Shown: positions 13,886-20,722 of the stretch, piece by piece
Layout: each line of letters begins with the position of its first letter
Position numbering within the stretch: the first letter of the stretch is position 1
Source: CAYLZO01 sp964387775
GTDB taxonomy: Bacteria; Chloroflexota; Anaerolineae; JAAYZQ01
Reading direction: 5' to 3'
Assembly (NCBI GenBank): GCA_964387775.1
Contig: CAYLZO010000073.1
Coordinates: forward strand, 1-20,722
Length of the DNA stretch: 20,722 bases
The notes under the pieces: model-generated
What the model was told of the DNA's origin: nothing
What the model saw: only the letters and a program-made list of their open reading frames with translations
Databases searched by the model: none
Position numbers and translations under genes: made by a program

Positions 13886-15160
13886 ATGAATCATTCCAAG
13901 GCCGGCATGTTCACGGTCTTGAAAAATCGAGACTTTTCGGCGCTCTGGTTGAGCCAGCTCATCTCGAAGGTAGGCGACAATTTCGCCGTGGTGGCTGCCC
14001 TGGCCTTGATCAACGAGCTCGCTGTGGCCTCGGGTATCGCCACGGTAGTCATCGGCATGGCCGTGACCATTCCCCAGCTCTTTGCCCTGGCCAGTGGCGT
14101 CTTTTTGGATCGCTTCAGCCGCAAGGCAGTGATGATCGCCTCCGACGTGCTGCGTGCCGCGGCCATCCTGGCTGCCCTGCTGGTGCAGGACGCCGGCCAT
14201 CTCTACATCCTCTACCTCACCGCCTTTGTCGTCATGGGCCTGGGCGCCGTCTACATTCCGGCCCGCAACGCCTCCATCCCCAACCTGGTGCCCGAGGAGC
14301 ACCTGCTGACGGCCAACGCCCTCATCCAGGCTACCGAGTTGGTGTCGCTCATCGTCGGCGCTTCCCTGGCCAGCGTGGTCATCGGCCTGACCTCGACGAC
14401 GACGGCCTTTGTCGTGGATTCTGCCACCTTTGTCGTTTCGGCCCTCTTTTTGGTGGCGGCCCGCATTCCCCAGGGACGCCCGGCGACGGCGACCACAGCC
14501 CCCGGCAGCGAGTTCCGCAAGTTCTGGGACGGATTCATGGATGGCGTCCGCTACATCGGCGGCCACAAGCACCTGCTCCAACTGATGGCCATCACCACCA
14601 TGGCGACCCTCGGCTTGAGTGCCACGATCCTGCTGGCCGCCGCTTACTTTAAGCAGTTGACGGGGCTCTCGCCCGAGTACCTGGGCTTCTTGCAGGCGAC
14701 CGAGGGCCTGGGCATGGCCCTCGGCGCGCTGCTCATCAGCGCCTACGCCTCGTGGGCCCGTTCCCGCCAGATCGTGAGCGTGGCCATGATCGTGCTGGGC
14801 AGCGGCATTCTCATCTTTGCCTGGGCGCCGGTCTACTGGCTGGTGCTGGTGGGCGCGCTGGTCGTCGGACTGTGCGTCGTGTCGGCCCGGACGACGCTGG
14901 CGGCCATGACCCAGGCCCTCGTGCCCGATTCGCAGCGGGGCCGCGTGGAGAGCGCCATGGTCACCGTCATCGGCATCGGCACCATGGGCGCCCTGATCAT
15001 CGCCGGCATCCTGGGCGACGTGGTCGGGCCAACGAGCGTCTTTGTCTTTACCGGCGTCGTCGTGCTCATTGCCGGCGTCGCCTCGATCTTTATCCTTCGC
15101 GGGGCGGAGGAGGAATTGGTCAACGGCGAGAACGGGTACCTGTCCCCCCCGCTGGAGTGA
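13886..15160 (+). CDS. MFS transporter, drug/macrolide efflux-like
   Basis: This 424-residue integral membrane protein has twelve predicted helices. It opens with LKNRDFSALWLSQLISKVGDN, the first helix of the MFS_3/MefA-type efflux group. The loop 2-3 motif appears as GVFLDRFSRKAVMIASD, and LVPEEHLLTANALIQATELV is also typical of this group. Its half-repeat VPDSQRGRVESAM occurs in the second half. Proton-driven export of a drug or lipophilic compound is likely, but the substrate is unknown. ATG 13886 is chosen over an upstream TTG because AGGAA lies about 6 nt before it and the promoter leader fits. Confidence 0.85.
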   Translation: MNHSKAGMFTVLKNRDFSALWLSQLISKVGDNFAVVAALALINELAVASGIATVVIGMAVTIPQLFALASGVFLDRFSRKAVMIASDVLRAAAILAALLVQDAGHLYILYLTAFVVMGLGAVYIPARNASIPNLVPEEHLLTANALIQATELVSLIVGASLASVVIGLTSTTTAFVVDSATFVVSALFLVAARIPQGRPATATTAPGSEFRKFWDGFMDGVRYIGGHKHLLQLMAITTMATLGLSATILLAAAYFKQLTGLSPEYLGFLQATEGLGMALGALLISAYASWARSRQIVSVAMIVLGSGILIFAWAPVYWLVLVGALVVGLCVVSARTTLAAMTQALVPDSQRGRVESAMVTVIGIGTMGALIIAGILGDVVGPTSVFVFTGVVVLIAGVASIFILRGAEEELVNGENGYLSPPLE

Positions 15161-15182
15161 GTGGAGTCAAAAAGGAGGTCGT

Positions 15183-16616
15183 ATGCTGCGCACCAAGATC
15201 GTCTGCACGTTGGGACCCGCTTCGGACGACGAGGCCACCATCCGCGCCTTTGTCGAAGCGGGTATGGCTGTGGCCCGCATCAATTTCTCCCACGGCACCC
15301 ACGAGGACCACGCCCGGCGAATCGCGGCCGTGCGCCGGATCGCCGACGAAAAAGGTTTGGCCCTGGCCGTCCTGGCCGACCTGCAAGGCCCCAAGCTGCG
15401 CGTGGGCCTGCTGCCCGATCACGAGATTGAGCTCGTCGAGGGGAAAACGGTGACGCTGGTCAACGAGCCGTCCTCCGACGAGCCGGGCATCATCCCTGTG
15501 CCCCATCCCGAGGTCATCCGCGACGTCGAGCCCGGCGATCGCATCCTCATGGACGACGGCCTGTTGGAATTGAGCGTGACGGACCGGACCGGGGAGCGAT
15601 CCGAGGCCCGGGTCGTCGTCGGGGGCAAACTCAAGTCGCGCAAGGGGCTCAGCCTGCCCCACACCAAGTTAAAGCTGCCTTCTGTGACCAAGAAGGACCA
15701 GGCCGACGCCGCCTTTGCCCTGGAGCAGGAGGTGGACTATTTTGCCCTGTCCTTCGTCCGGTCTCCGGAGGACGTGAAGCACCTGCGGGCCTGGCTCGAC
15801 GAGCTCGGCGCCGATACGCCGATCATCGCCAAGATCGAAAAGCCCGAGGCCCTGGATTGCATTGGAGACATCCTGGAAGTGTCCGAGGGCCTGATGGTCG
15901 CCCGGGGTGACCTGGGCGTCGAGGCGCCGGCCGAGGAGGTGCCCATCGCCCAGAAGCGGATCATCCGCGCCTGCAACGAGGCGGGCAAGCCGGTCATCAC
16001 GGCCACGCAGATGCTCGACTCGATGATGCGTAACCCCCGCCCCACCCGCGCCGAAGCCTCCGACGTGGCCAACGCCATCCTCGACGGCAGCGACGCCATC
16101 ATGCTCTCGGGCGAGACGGCCGTGGGCAAGTATCCGCTGACCACGGTGCGGACCATGGCCCGCATCGCCCAGGTTACCGAGCGGAGCCTGCCCTACAAAG
16201 ATTGGCTGCAACGCGCCTTCCTCGCCGAGTCGCGGAGTGTCACCGGGGCCATCAGCCAGGTGGCCAGCGAGATCGCGGCCGAGCTGGGCGCCCAGGCCAT
16301 CCTCACCTCGACGACGACGGGCAGCACGTCGCGGCGGGTGGCCAGCCACCGGCCGGCGACCCTCATCGTCGCCCCCACGCCCAGCGCGGCGACCTATCGG
16401 CAGCTGGCCCTGGTCTGGGGCGTGGTGCCCCTGCTGGTGGACCAGTTCACCGACACCGACACGATGATGGTCACCGCCGTGGACGCCGCGCGGGAGCGAG
16501 GCCTGATCGAGGACGGCGATCTCGTAATCCTCACCGCCGGGGTGCCGCTGGGCGGCGCCGGGCTGACCAACATGCTCAAGGTCCACCGCGTCGGCGAGGA
16601 GAAGGGCTGGAAGTGA
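15183..16616 (+). CDS. pyk: Pyruvate kinase
   Basis: This 477-residue protein is of normal length for bacterial pyruvate kinase, which makes pyruvate and ATP from phosphoenolpyruvate and ADP. It begins RTKIVCTLGPASDDEATIRA and has ARINFSHGTHEDH and ADLQGPKLRVG in the barrel. The catalytic lysine lies in IAKIEKPEA (K217), followed by VARGDLGVEAP and TATQMLDSM. The C-terminal allosteric domain runs to the end, with no extra phosphotransferase domain. A strong AAAGGAGGT at 15171-15179 supports ATG 15183. It starts 22 nt after the MFS gene and its stop overlaps the HAD gene, so these may be one transcript. Confidence 0.96.
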   Translation: MLRTKIVCTLGPASDDEATIRAFVEAGMAVARINFSHGTHEDHARRIAAVRRIADEKGLALAVLADLQGPKLRVGLLPDHEIELVEGKTVTLVNEPSSDEPGIIPVPHPEVIRDVEPGDRILMDDGLLELSVTDRTGERSEARVVVGGKLKSRKGLSLPHTKLKLPSVTKKDQADAAFALEQEVDYFALSFVRSPEDVKHLRAWLDELGADTPIIAKIEKPEALDCIGDILEVSEGLMVARGDLGVEAPAEEVPIAQKRIIRACNEAGKPVITATQMLDSMMRNPRPTRAEASDVANAILDGSDAIMLSGETAVGKYPLTTVRTMARIAQVTERSLPYKDWLQRAFLAESRSVTGAISQVASEIAAELGAQAILTSTTTGSTSRRVASHRPATLIVAPTPSAATYRQLALVWGVVPLLVDQFTDTDTMMVTAVDAARERGLIEDGDLVILTAGVPLGGAGLTNMLKVHRVGEEKGWK

Positions 16617-17359
16617 GTACCCGCCGCTACGACGCCATCTTTTTCGACATGGGCTACACGTTGGTCTACTTTGAGCCCATCCAGGAGGTCATCGTCCAAG
16701 AGGTGCTGCGAACGATGGGCGTGAAGCGCTCGGTGGCCGAGATCGACGCCGCCGTGCGCACCGTGTGGGGCGACTATTTCAGCGAGGCAGCCACGGCCGA
16801 CTTTCCCGCGACAGAAGCCTACAATGACCAGGTGGAAGAGGGATTGAACCGGCTTCTTCTGGCCGAGCTGGACGTGACGACGGACGAGGAGACGCTGGAG
16901 ACCTACGCGGAGGGCGTCGAGTCGTGGTTCAGCCGGCCGGGCGTGATGCGCCCCTATCCTGAAGTCGAGGAAGTGCTGGCCGTGCTCCAGGAGGACGGCT
17001 ACCGGCTGGCCATCATCTCCAACTGGAGCTGGAACCTGCGGGATCGGGTGGAACAGGTCGGGTTGACGGGTTACTTTGAGCTAATCTGGGCCTCGGCCTA
17101 CGCCGGTTGCAACAAGCCCCATCCCGGCATCTTTTTCCAGGCGCTGGAGCGGATGCCCCCGCCCGAGATTTCGCCGGGCCGCAGCCTGTACGTGGGCGAC
17201 AGCTACCGGCACGACGTGGTCGGCGCCCGGAACGCCGGCCTCGTTGCCGCCCTGCTCGACCGCGAGGGTACTGCCGACGAGCCCGACTGCCCCGTCATTC
17301 GGGACCTGTGGGGTATGTTCGAGTTATTGGAGGAGAAGCTAACCACGACGACGTGCTAA
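16613..17359 (+). CDS. HAD family hydrolase with non-canonical motif I
   Basis: A 248-residue haloacid dehalogenase superfamily protein. Motif I is FFDMGYTLV, with the nucleophile D12 but Gly14 in place of the usual second Asp. Motif II is the region IISNWSW, motif III is the Lys in GCNKPHPGIF, and motif IV is VGDSYRHDVVGARNAG. A helical cap lies between motifs I and II. Most family members are small-molecule phosphatases in which the second Asp is the general acid/base, while dehalogenases and some other members lack it. The GTG start overlaps the pyk stop (GTGA), giving translational coupling. The substrate is unknown. Confidence 0.85.
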   Translation: MSTRRYDAIFFDMGYTLVYFEPIQEVIVQEVLRTMGVKRSVAEIDAAVRTVWGDYFSEAATADFPATEAYNDQVEEGLNRLLLAELDVTTDEETLETYAEGVESWFSRPGVMRPYPEVEEVLAVLQEDGYRLAIISNWSWNLRDRVEQVGLTGYFELIWASAYAGCNKPHPGIFFQALERMPPPEISPGRSLYVGDSYRHDVVGARNAGLVAALLDREGTADEPDCPVIRDLWGMFELLEEKLTTTTC

Positions 17360-17390
17360 TGATCTTTAGCTGAACTATTGTAATGTAACC

Positions 17391-17522
17391 GTTCAGGTGG
17401 GGTTATGATTGGACACGGATTAAACGGATTTACACGGATTCGCGCTGACGAAATTGGTTGGCATTCCGTCGCGAGTAGCTAAAATCCGTGGAATCCGTGT
17501 CCAATTCAAGATCCCCCTGAAC
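17391..17522. repeat. 132-bp foldback (inverted-repeat) element of ACACGGATT type
   Basis: The left arm starts GTTCAGGTGGGG and continues TGATTGGACACGGATT. The reverse complement of the right end reads GTTCAGGGGGAT then GAATTGGACACGGATT. The arms therefore form an imperfect palindrome of roughly 45-50 bp each. The centre holds a smaller palindrome, with GACG near 17446-17450 opposite CGTC near 17467-17470. ACGGATT-type units are repeated within each arm. The element lacks any gene and resembles MITE/REP-like palindromic repeats. The right arm runs into the recombinase frame and supplies its apparent N-terminus. Confidence 0.75.
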
Positions 17523-18008
17523 GCTTACCTCTACGATACAGGTGCTCGCAACATCGAAGCCCGAACTCTAACCCGCCTTGATCTCTACCTGAAACGGCGA
17601 GCGGCTATTGTGCTAGGCAAAGGGAGTAAGGAACGGCTGGTTACCTTTGGCCGACGGACCCAGAAAGCCCTGCGTCAATGGTTGGAAAAGCATCCGGGTG
17701 GTGATCTGATCTTCATCACCAAGGAATGCCGACCTATGAGCCGCTGGTCTGTGCTCCGCGTGGTCAAGCATTCAGCTGCCAAGGCCGGGATCCCGCACAA
17801 AATACGACCCCACGACCTGCGCCATGCCGCGACTTTGGCTACACTGGATCTGGGTGCAACCGTCGTGAAAGTGCAAGGACAAATGGGCCACGAAAGCCTT
17901 TCAACGACACAACGCTACGCCCAAGCCCGTGTGAGACACCGCATGCACCTGCACGACAAACATAGCCCATTGGATAGACTGAACGAACTTGCAGCAGAAG
18001 ACTGGTGA
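17454..18008 (+). pseudogene. Tyrosine recombinase/integrase, N-terminally truncated
   Basis: The frame encodes 184 residues. The first 22 (MVGIPSRVAKIRGIRVQFKI and two more) come from the foldback repeat. Homology to tyrosine recombinases begins at NAYLYDTGARNIEA (17520). From there the catalytic domain is complete: Arg in TGAR (codon 17547), Lys region GKGSKERLV, HDLRH (His 17811, Arg 17820), GHESLSTTQRYA with Gly-His at 17886 and the nucleophile Tyr at 17916. The N-terminal core-binding domain, which clamps DNA, is absent, so recombination activity is unlikely. No ribosome binding site or promoter is evident. The gene ends 65 nt before tRNA-Pro, a usual attachment site for such enzymes. 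Base composition is visibly less GC-rich than in the neighbours. Confidence 0.75.
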
Positions 18009-18009
18009 T

Positions 18010-18038
18010 TTGCATGAGGTGACGTGATGTGATAGAAT
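18010..18038 (+). promoter_or_regulatory. Probable promoter of tRNA-Pro
   Basis: TAGAAT at 18033-18038 is a good -10. TTGCAT at 18010-18015, 17 bp upstream, is a weak -35 with only the TTG conserved. The position, about 35 nt before the tRNA, fits. Confidence 0.5.
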
Positions 18039-18073
18039 AGGAGCATAGAAAAGAAAACTGCTTTTTCTCACAC

Positions 18074-18150
18074 CGGGGCGTAGCGCAGTCCGGTAGCGCA
18101 CTTGAATGGGGTTCAAGTGGTCGCCCGTTCAAATCGGGCCGCCCCGACCA
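18074..18150 (+). tRNA. tRNA-Pro (anticodon GGG)
   Basis: A complete 77-nt cloverleaf can be built. The acceptor CGGGGCG pairs with CGCCCCG, the D stem is GCGC/GCGC, and the anticodon stem CTTGA/TCAAG encloses the loop ATGGGGT with anticodon GGG and G37. The T stem is GCCCG/CGGGC with loop TTCAAAT, and ACCA is encoded at the 3' end. All stems are fully paired. GGG reads the proline codons CCC and CCU. The truncated recombinase just upstream suggests that this tRNA served as an integration site. Confidence 0.96.
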
Positions 18151-18315
18151 CAAAGAGGATGGTCGATGGCAACGAGCTATCGGCCATTGCTTTATCTTGG
18201 GGCCACACCTGGGCTTCAACGATAGTAGAGGGATTGTTTTCGAAACGAGCTTATGCAAACCTCTTCGTCATCCTGGACAAGGCCGGGCTGGCGGTTTCTC
18301 GGAGCTGAGAAACGG

Positions 18316-19812
18316 ATGGACAGTGTTGTTCACGAATGTGAAAGCCTGACCCAACAAGATATCGCCATGCTCAAGAAGCTGGAATCCGACCTGGGCCTGC
18401 TCGCAGACCTCAGCCGCGCCGACGTGCTGATTTACTGTCTGTGTGGCGACGAGCAAGCAGCCCTGGTCGCCCAGGCCAGCCCCCACTCGATCCTGCCGAT
18501 CTATGGCGAATCGACGGTGGGCCGCGAGGTCACTCACAACGAGGAGCCAGCGGTTCTGCGGGCCCTGAGCGAGGGCCGCGAGACCTCGATGGAGGTGCGA
18601 CGCCAGATCGGCAATCGGAGATCGGCAGCCAAGAGCGCGCCCATCGTCCAGGAGGCTTATCCTCTCCGGGGTGACGACGGCCAGGTGGTTGCAGCCGCTT
18701 GCATCGAGACGAACCTGATCGAGCGCGAGCGCCATCGCCGTCGCAGCAAGGTGTTCCAGCGGGCTCTGCGCCAGTTCCAAAAGATGGTGTTGGCCGGCGA
18801 ATTGCGGGGGGCGGACGAGCTATCGCCCTTCGACGAGCATGATGGGATCATGGTTGTGGATGCACAGCATCGTATCCAATACGTTAGCGGCATCGCAACC
18901 AGCCTCTACCGCCAGTTGGGCTACGTGGGCAATTTGCTCAAGCGGCGCATCGAGGATCTGGAACTGGACGACTACAACCTGGCTTTGGAGGCGATGGAAC
19001 AGGGGCGTTGTCTCGAACGCGAGATGCAAGTCGGTGAGCTGGTCTGGCTGAAAAAGGCCATCCCTCTCTATTCCTTTGGCCGAGGGTGGCGCCGCCTCTT
19101 TTCGAATTCGAAGGAAGCCCCCCGGCTGGAAGGCGTGCTGCTGACCATCCACGACGAGACCGCTACCCGCCGCCAGGCCGGGGAGCTCCGGCTCAAGACG
19201 ACCATGATCCAGGAGATCCACCACCGGGTCAAGAACAACATGCAGACCATCGCCTCACTGCTGCGGCTCCAGTCGCGGCGGGCCGCGTCGAACGACGTCC
19301 GCCAGGCGTTGCAGGAAGGCATCAATCGCATTATGAGCGTGGCCGTGATCCACGAGTTTCTGGCCCATCAGGACGCCCGGGTGATCAACATCCGCGACGT
19401 GAGCCAGCGGATCATCAATCAGGTGCGCGAGGGGGTGCTGGACCAGGAGAAGGGCATCCGCTTGGACCTGAAAGGCCCCAACATTTACTTGCCCACCCAG
19501 CCGGCCACGGTTTGTGCCCTGGTGGTCAACGAGTTGCTGCAAAACGCGCTGGAGCATGGCTATGAGCGGCAGGAGGGCGGCACCGTCACGGTGAACCTGG
19601 TGGATGACGGCGAACAGGTGACGATTGCCATAGACGACGATGGCGTGGGCTTGCCCAACGATTTCGACCTGGCGAGCACCAGTAGCCTCGGCTTGCAGAT
19701 CGTGCGCACGCTGGCCGAAGGCGACCTTAAAGGCAAATTCAGTATGCACAGCCGGGACAAGGGCGTCTCTGCAGTTGTTACATTCCCTAAACATACCCAA
19801 GGAGGTAGGTAA
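18316..19812 (+). CDS. pdtaS: PdtaS-type sensor histidine kinase (HisKA_2)
   Basis: This 498-residue cytosolic kinase has no membrane helices. A GAF-like domain spans about residues 25-140 (LGLLADLSRADVLIYCL...GRE) and a PAS-like domain about 170-285 (DGIMVVDAQHRIQYVSGIAT). The HisKA_2 domain has EIHHRVKNNMQTIASLLRLQ with the likely phosphorylated H302. The ATPase domain has the N-box VVNELLQNALEHG, G1 DDDGVGLP and G2 SLGLQIVRTL. It should phosphorylate the ANTAR regulator whose ATG overlaps its stop. ATG 18316 starts at the conserved part; an in-frame ATG at 18253 would add 21 residues without homology. Three 7-nt repeat units (18607-18627) add IGNRRSA to the GAF domain. Confidence 0.88.
   Translation: MDSVVHECESLTQQDIAMLKKLESDLGLLADLSRADVLIYCLCGDEQAALVAQASPHSILPIYGESTVGREVTHNEEPAVLRALSEGRETSMEVRRQIGNRRSAAKSAPIVQEAYPLRGDDGQVVAAACIETNLIERERHRRRSKVFQRALRQFQKMVLAGELRGADELSPFDEHDGIMVVDAQHRIQYVSGIATSLYRQLGYVGNLLKRRIEDLELDDYNLALEAMEQGRCLEREMQVGELVWLKKAIPLYSFGRGWRRLFSNSKEAPRLEGVLLTIHDETATRRQAGELRLKTTMIQEIHHRVKNNMQTIASLLRLQSRRAASNDVRQALQEGINRIMSVAVIHEFLAHQDARVINIRDVSQRIINQVREGVLDQEKGIRLDLKGPNIYLPTQPATVCALVVNELLQNALEHGYERQEGGTVTVNLVDDGEQVTIAIDDDGVGLPNDFDLASTSSLGLQIVRTLAEGDLKGKFSMHSRDKGVSAVVTFPKHTQGGR
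18607..18627 (+). repeat. Heptanucleotide repeat, 3 units, in frame in the PdtaS-like gene
   Basis: The units ATCGGCA, ATCGGAG and ATCGGCA are consecutive and encode IGNRRSA without changing the frame (21 nt). The sequence and the 7-nt period resemble the unit at 4408-4428. Confidence 0.6.
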
Positions 19813-20411
19813 TGGCAGAGCGGACACGCATGATCGTTGCAGATGACGAGTCTATCATTCGCATGGACTTGCGCGAGATGTTGACCAACCTGGGCTACCT
19901 GGTCGTCGGCGAGGTCGGCGATGGCCGGAGTGCAGTCAACCTGGCCCGGGAATTGCGACCCGACGTGGTCATCATGGACATCAAGTTCGAGGGAGAGGAG
20001 TTCGACGGCATTGACGCTGCCCGTATCCTGACCGAGGAGCGGATCGCGCCGGTGCTGCTGCTGACGGCGTACAGCCAGCGGGAGTTGGTGGTGCGCGCCC
20101 GGGAGGCGGGCGTGGTCGGCTATCTGGTCAAACCCTTCCGCGAGGCGGACCTGGCGCCGGCCATCGAGGTGGCCCTGGCCCGTTTCGCCGAGTTCGAGAC
20201 GGTGGAAAAGCAGGTGGGCGATCTGGAGGAGGCGCTGGAGACGCGCAAGTTTGTGGATCGGGCCAAGGGCATTCTCATGGACACCCAGGGTCTGAGCGAG
20301 GCCGACGCCTTTCGCAAGATCCAGAAGATGAGCATGAATACGCGCAAGCCGATGAAGGACGTGGCCGAGGCGATTATCCTGGCCCACCAGACCCAGCAGA
20401 CGGCGGCCTGA
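19812..20411 (+). CDS. pdtaR: Response regulator with ANTAR RNA-binding antiterminator domain (PdtaR-type)
   Basis: A 199-residue regulator. The receiver domain (residues 5-120) has the acidic pocket D11-D12, the phospho-acceptor D56 in VVIMDIKFEG, a Thr in LLLTAYS and the Lys in YLVKPF. A coiled linker (EFETVEKQVGDLEEALETRK) leads to the C-terminal ANTAR domain, FVDRAKGILMDTQGLSEADA then FRKIQKMSMNTRKPMKDVAE. ANTAR domains bind a pair of small hexaloop hairpins in mRNA leaders and prevent termination. The ATG overlaps the kinase stop (TAATG), with AGGAGGTAGG at 19800-19809 as the binding site, so the pair is a coupled two-component system. No target hairpin pair was identified in this window. 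Confidence 0.95.
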   Translation: MAERTRMIVADDESIIRMDLREMLTNLGYLVVGEVGDGRSAVNLARELRPDVVIMDIKFEGEEFDGIDAARILTEERIAPVLLLTAYSQRELVVRAREAGVVGYLVKPFREADLAPAIEVALARFAEFETVEKQVGDLEEALETRKFVDRAKGILMDTQGLSEADAFRKIQKMSMNTRKPMKDVAEAIILAHQTQQTAA

Positions 20412-20436
20412 TCGGCCGGTGGTTTCCGGCAGAGGT

Positions 20437-20466
20437 AAAAGCCCCTACTCTTGGGTAGGGGCTTTT
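20437..20466. terminator. Bidirectional intrinsic terminator
   Basis: AAAAGCCCCTAC (20437-20448) and GTAGGGGCTTTT (20455-20466) form a perfect 12-bp stem with a 6-nt loop. The A-run on one side and the T-run on the other let it end transcription from both the pdtaR-like gene and the convergent glycosyltransferase gene. Confidence 0.95.
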
Positions 20467-20482
20467 CGGTTCGGGACTTGCT

Positions 20483-20722
20483 TCAGTCGAGAGTCAATAG
20501 CCCAAAGCGCTGCTTAAGCACTCGCCAGAGGAAGAGGGGATTGCCGATGAGGTAGCGTTTCCAAAGGCGACGAGGCTCGATGATGAGCCGGCCCAGCCAT
20601 TCGAGGCCATTGTCCGTCATCCAGGGGGGGGCGCGGCGCAGCTCACCGGAGATGTAGTCAAAGACAGCCCCGCCGGTTAGGGCGACATTGGCGTCGATGC
20701 GATCCCAGTTTTCCAAGAGCCA
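20483..20722 (-). CDS. WecG/TagA/CpsF family glycosyltransferase, C-terminal part (5' end outside window)
   Basis: The frame is open to the right edge and encodes 79 C-terminal residues. GGAVFDYISGELRRAPPWMT followed by GLEWLGRLIIEPRRLWKRYL and GNPLFLW is the conserved end of WecG/TagA/CpsF (GT26) enzymes. These add N-acetylmannosaminuronate, N-acetylmannosamine or a related sugar to a lipid-linked carrier in surface polysaccharide synthesis. The active-site region lies outside the window. A shared terminator separates it from the convergent two-component operon. Confidence 0.9.
   Translation of the reverse strand, partial: WLLENWDRIDANVALTGGAVFDYISGELRRAPPWMTDNGLEWLGRLIIEPRRLWKRYLIGNPLFLWRVLKQRFGLLTLD

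Noticed and set aside
15669..16586. Minus-strand open frame (305 codons) opposite pyruvate kinase
   Set aside because: The His/Gly/Arg-rich composition is typical of antisense frames, and the plus strand encodes all pyruvate kinase motifs.
20437..20466. ANTAR target hairpin
   Set aside because: The single stem has a loop without the expected A and G positions and a T-run on one side, so a bidirectional terminator explains it better.

Overview
This window looks like chromosomal DNA of a high-GC member of the Chloroflexota, probably an Anaerolineae- or Caldilineae-like lineage and probably from a draft assembly or MAG, because a run of 10 N interrupts one gene. The lineage call is an inference. 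It rests on a DnaD-like protein paired with a DnaC/DnaI-like loader, DUF2723 and YfhO family GT-C membrane proteins, a PdtaS/PdtaR pair, clear -10/-35 promoters, and degenerate 7-nt repeats of a kind I recall from such genomes.

Layout. Positions 1-2205 hold the tail of one metallo-beta-lactamase-fold protein, a complete second one with a perfect consensus promoter, and a convergent threonine synthase-like gene that overlaps it. At 2206-4371 a divergent promoter leads into a TPP riboswitch with an intrinsic terminator, then thiamine pyrophosphokinase (thiN-type) and a thiamine-binding lipoprotein (thiB-like). The transporter permease expected after thiB is absent; its place holds a 24-codon ORF and a short heptanucleotide repeat. 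Next come a bifunctional-nuclease (DUF151) gene, replicative helicase dnaB, and a DUF2723 membrane glycosyltransferase broken by the assembly gap.

From 8083 to 13799 the genes overlap or nearly touch and are probably co-transcribed. In order they are a DUF433 antitoxin, a DUF5615 PIN-like toxin, a DnaD-domain primosome protein, a DnaC/DnaI-like ATPase with two AAA+ modules in one chain, a TumA-like antitoxin, a TumE-like toxin interrupted by an in-frame TGA, and a YfhO-family membrane protein. The DnaD protein and twin-AAA ATPase are the likely loading apparatus for the DnaB encoded 2 kb upstream. They sit between two unrelated toxin-antitoxin modules, which is the most unusual arrangement here.

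Positions 13800-17359 carry an MFS transporter with its own promoter, then pyruvate kinase and a HAD-family protein that overlap by 4 nt. Positions 17360-18150 are a small relic of mobile DNA: a 132-bp foldback element, a tyrosine recombinase missing its N-terminal domain, and tRNA-Pro(GGG), a plausible former attachment site. Positions 18316-20466 encode a cytosolic PdtaS-type histidine kinase and a PdtaR-type response regulator with an ANTAR RNA-binding domain, ending at a strong bidirectional terminator. The window ends in the 3' part of a convergent WecG/TagA/CpsF glycosyltransferase gene.

Two short-repeat families have entered coding sequence without breaking the frame: heptanucleotide repeats in the YfhO-like and PdtaS-like genes, and a 24-nt tandem repeat in the dnaD-like gene.
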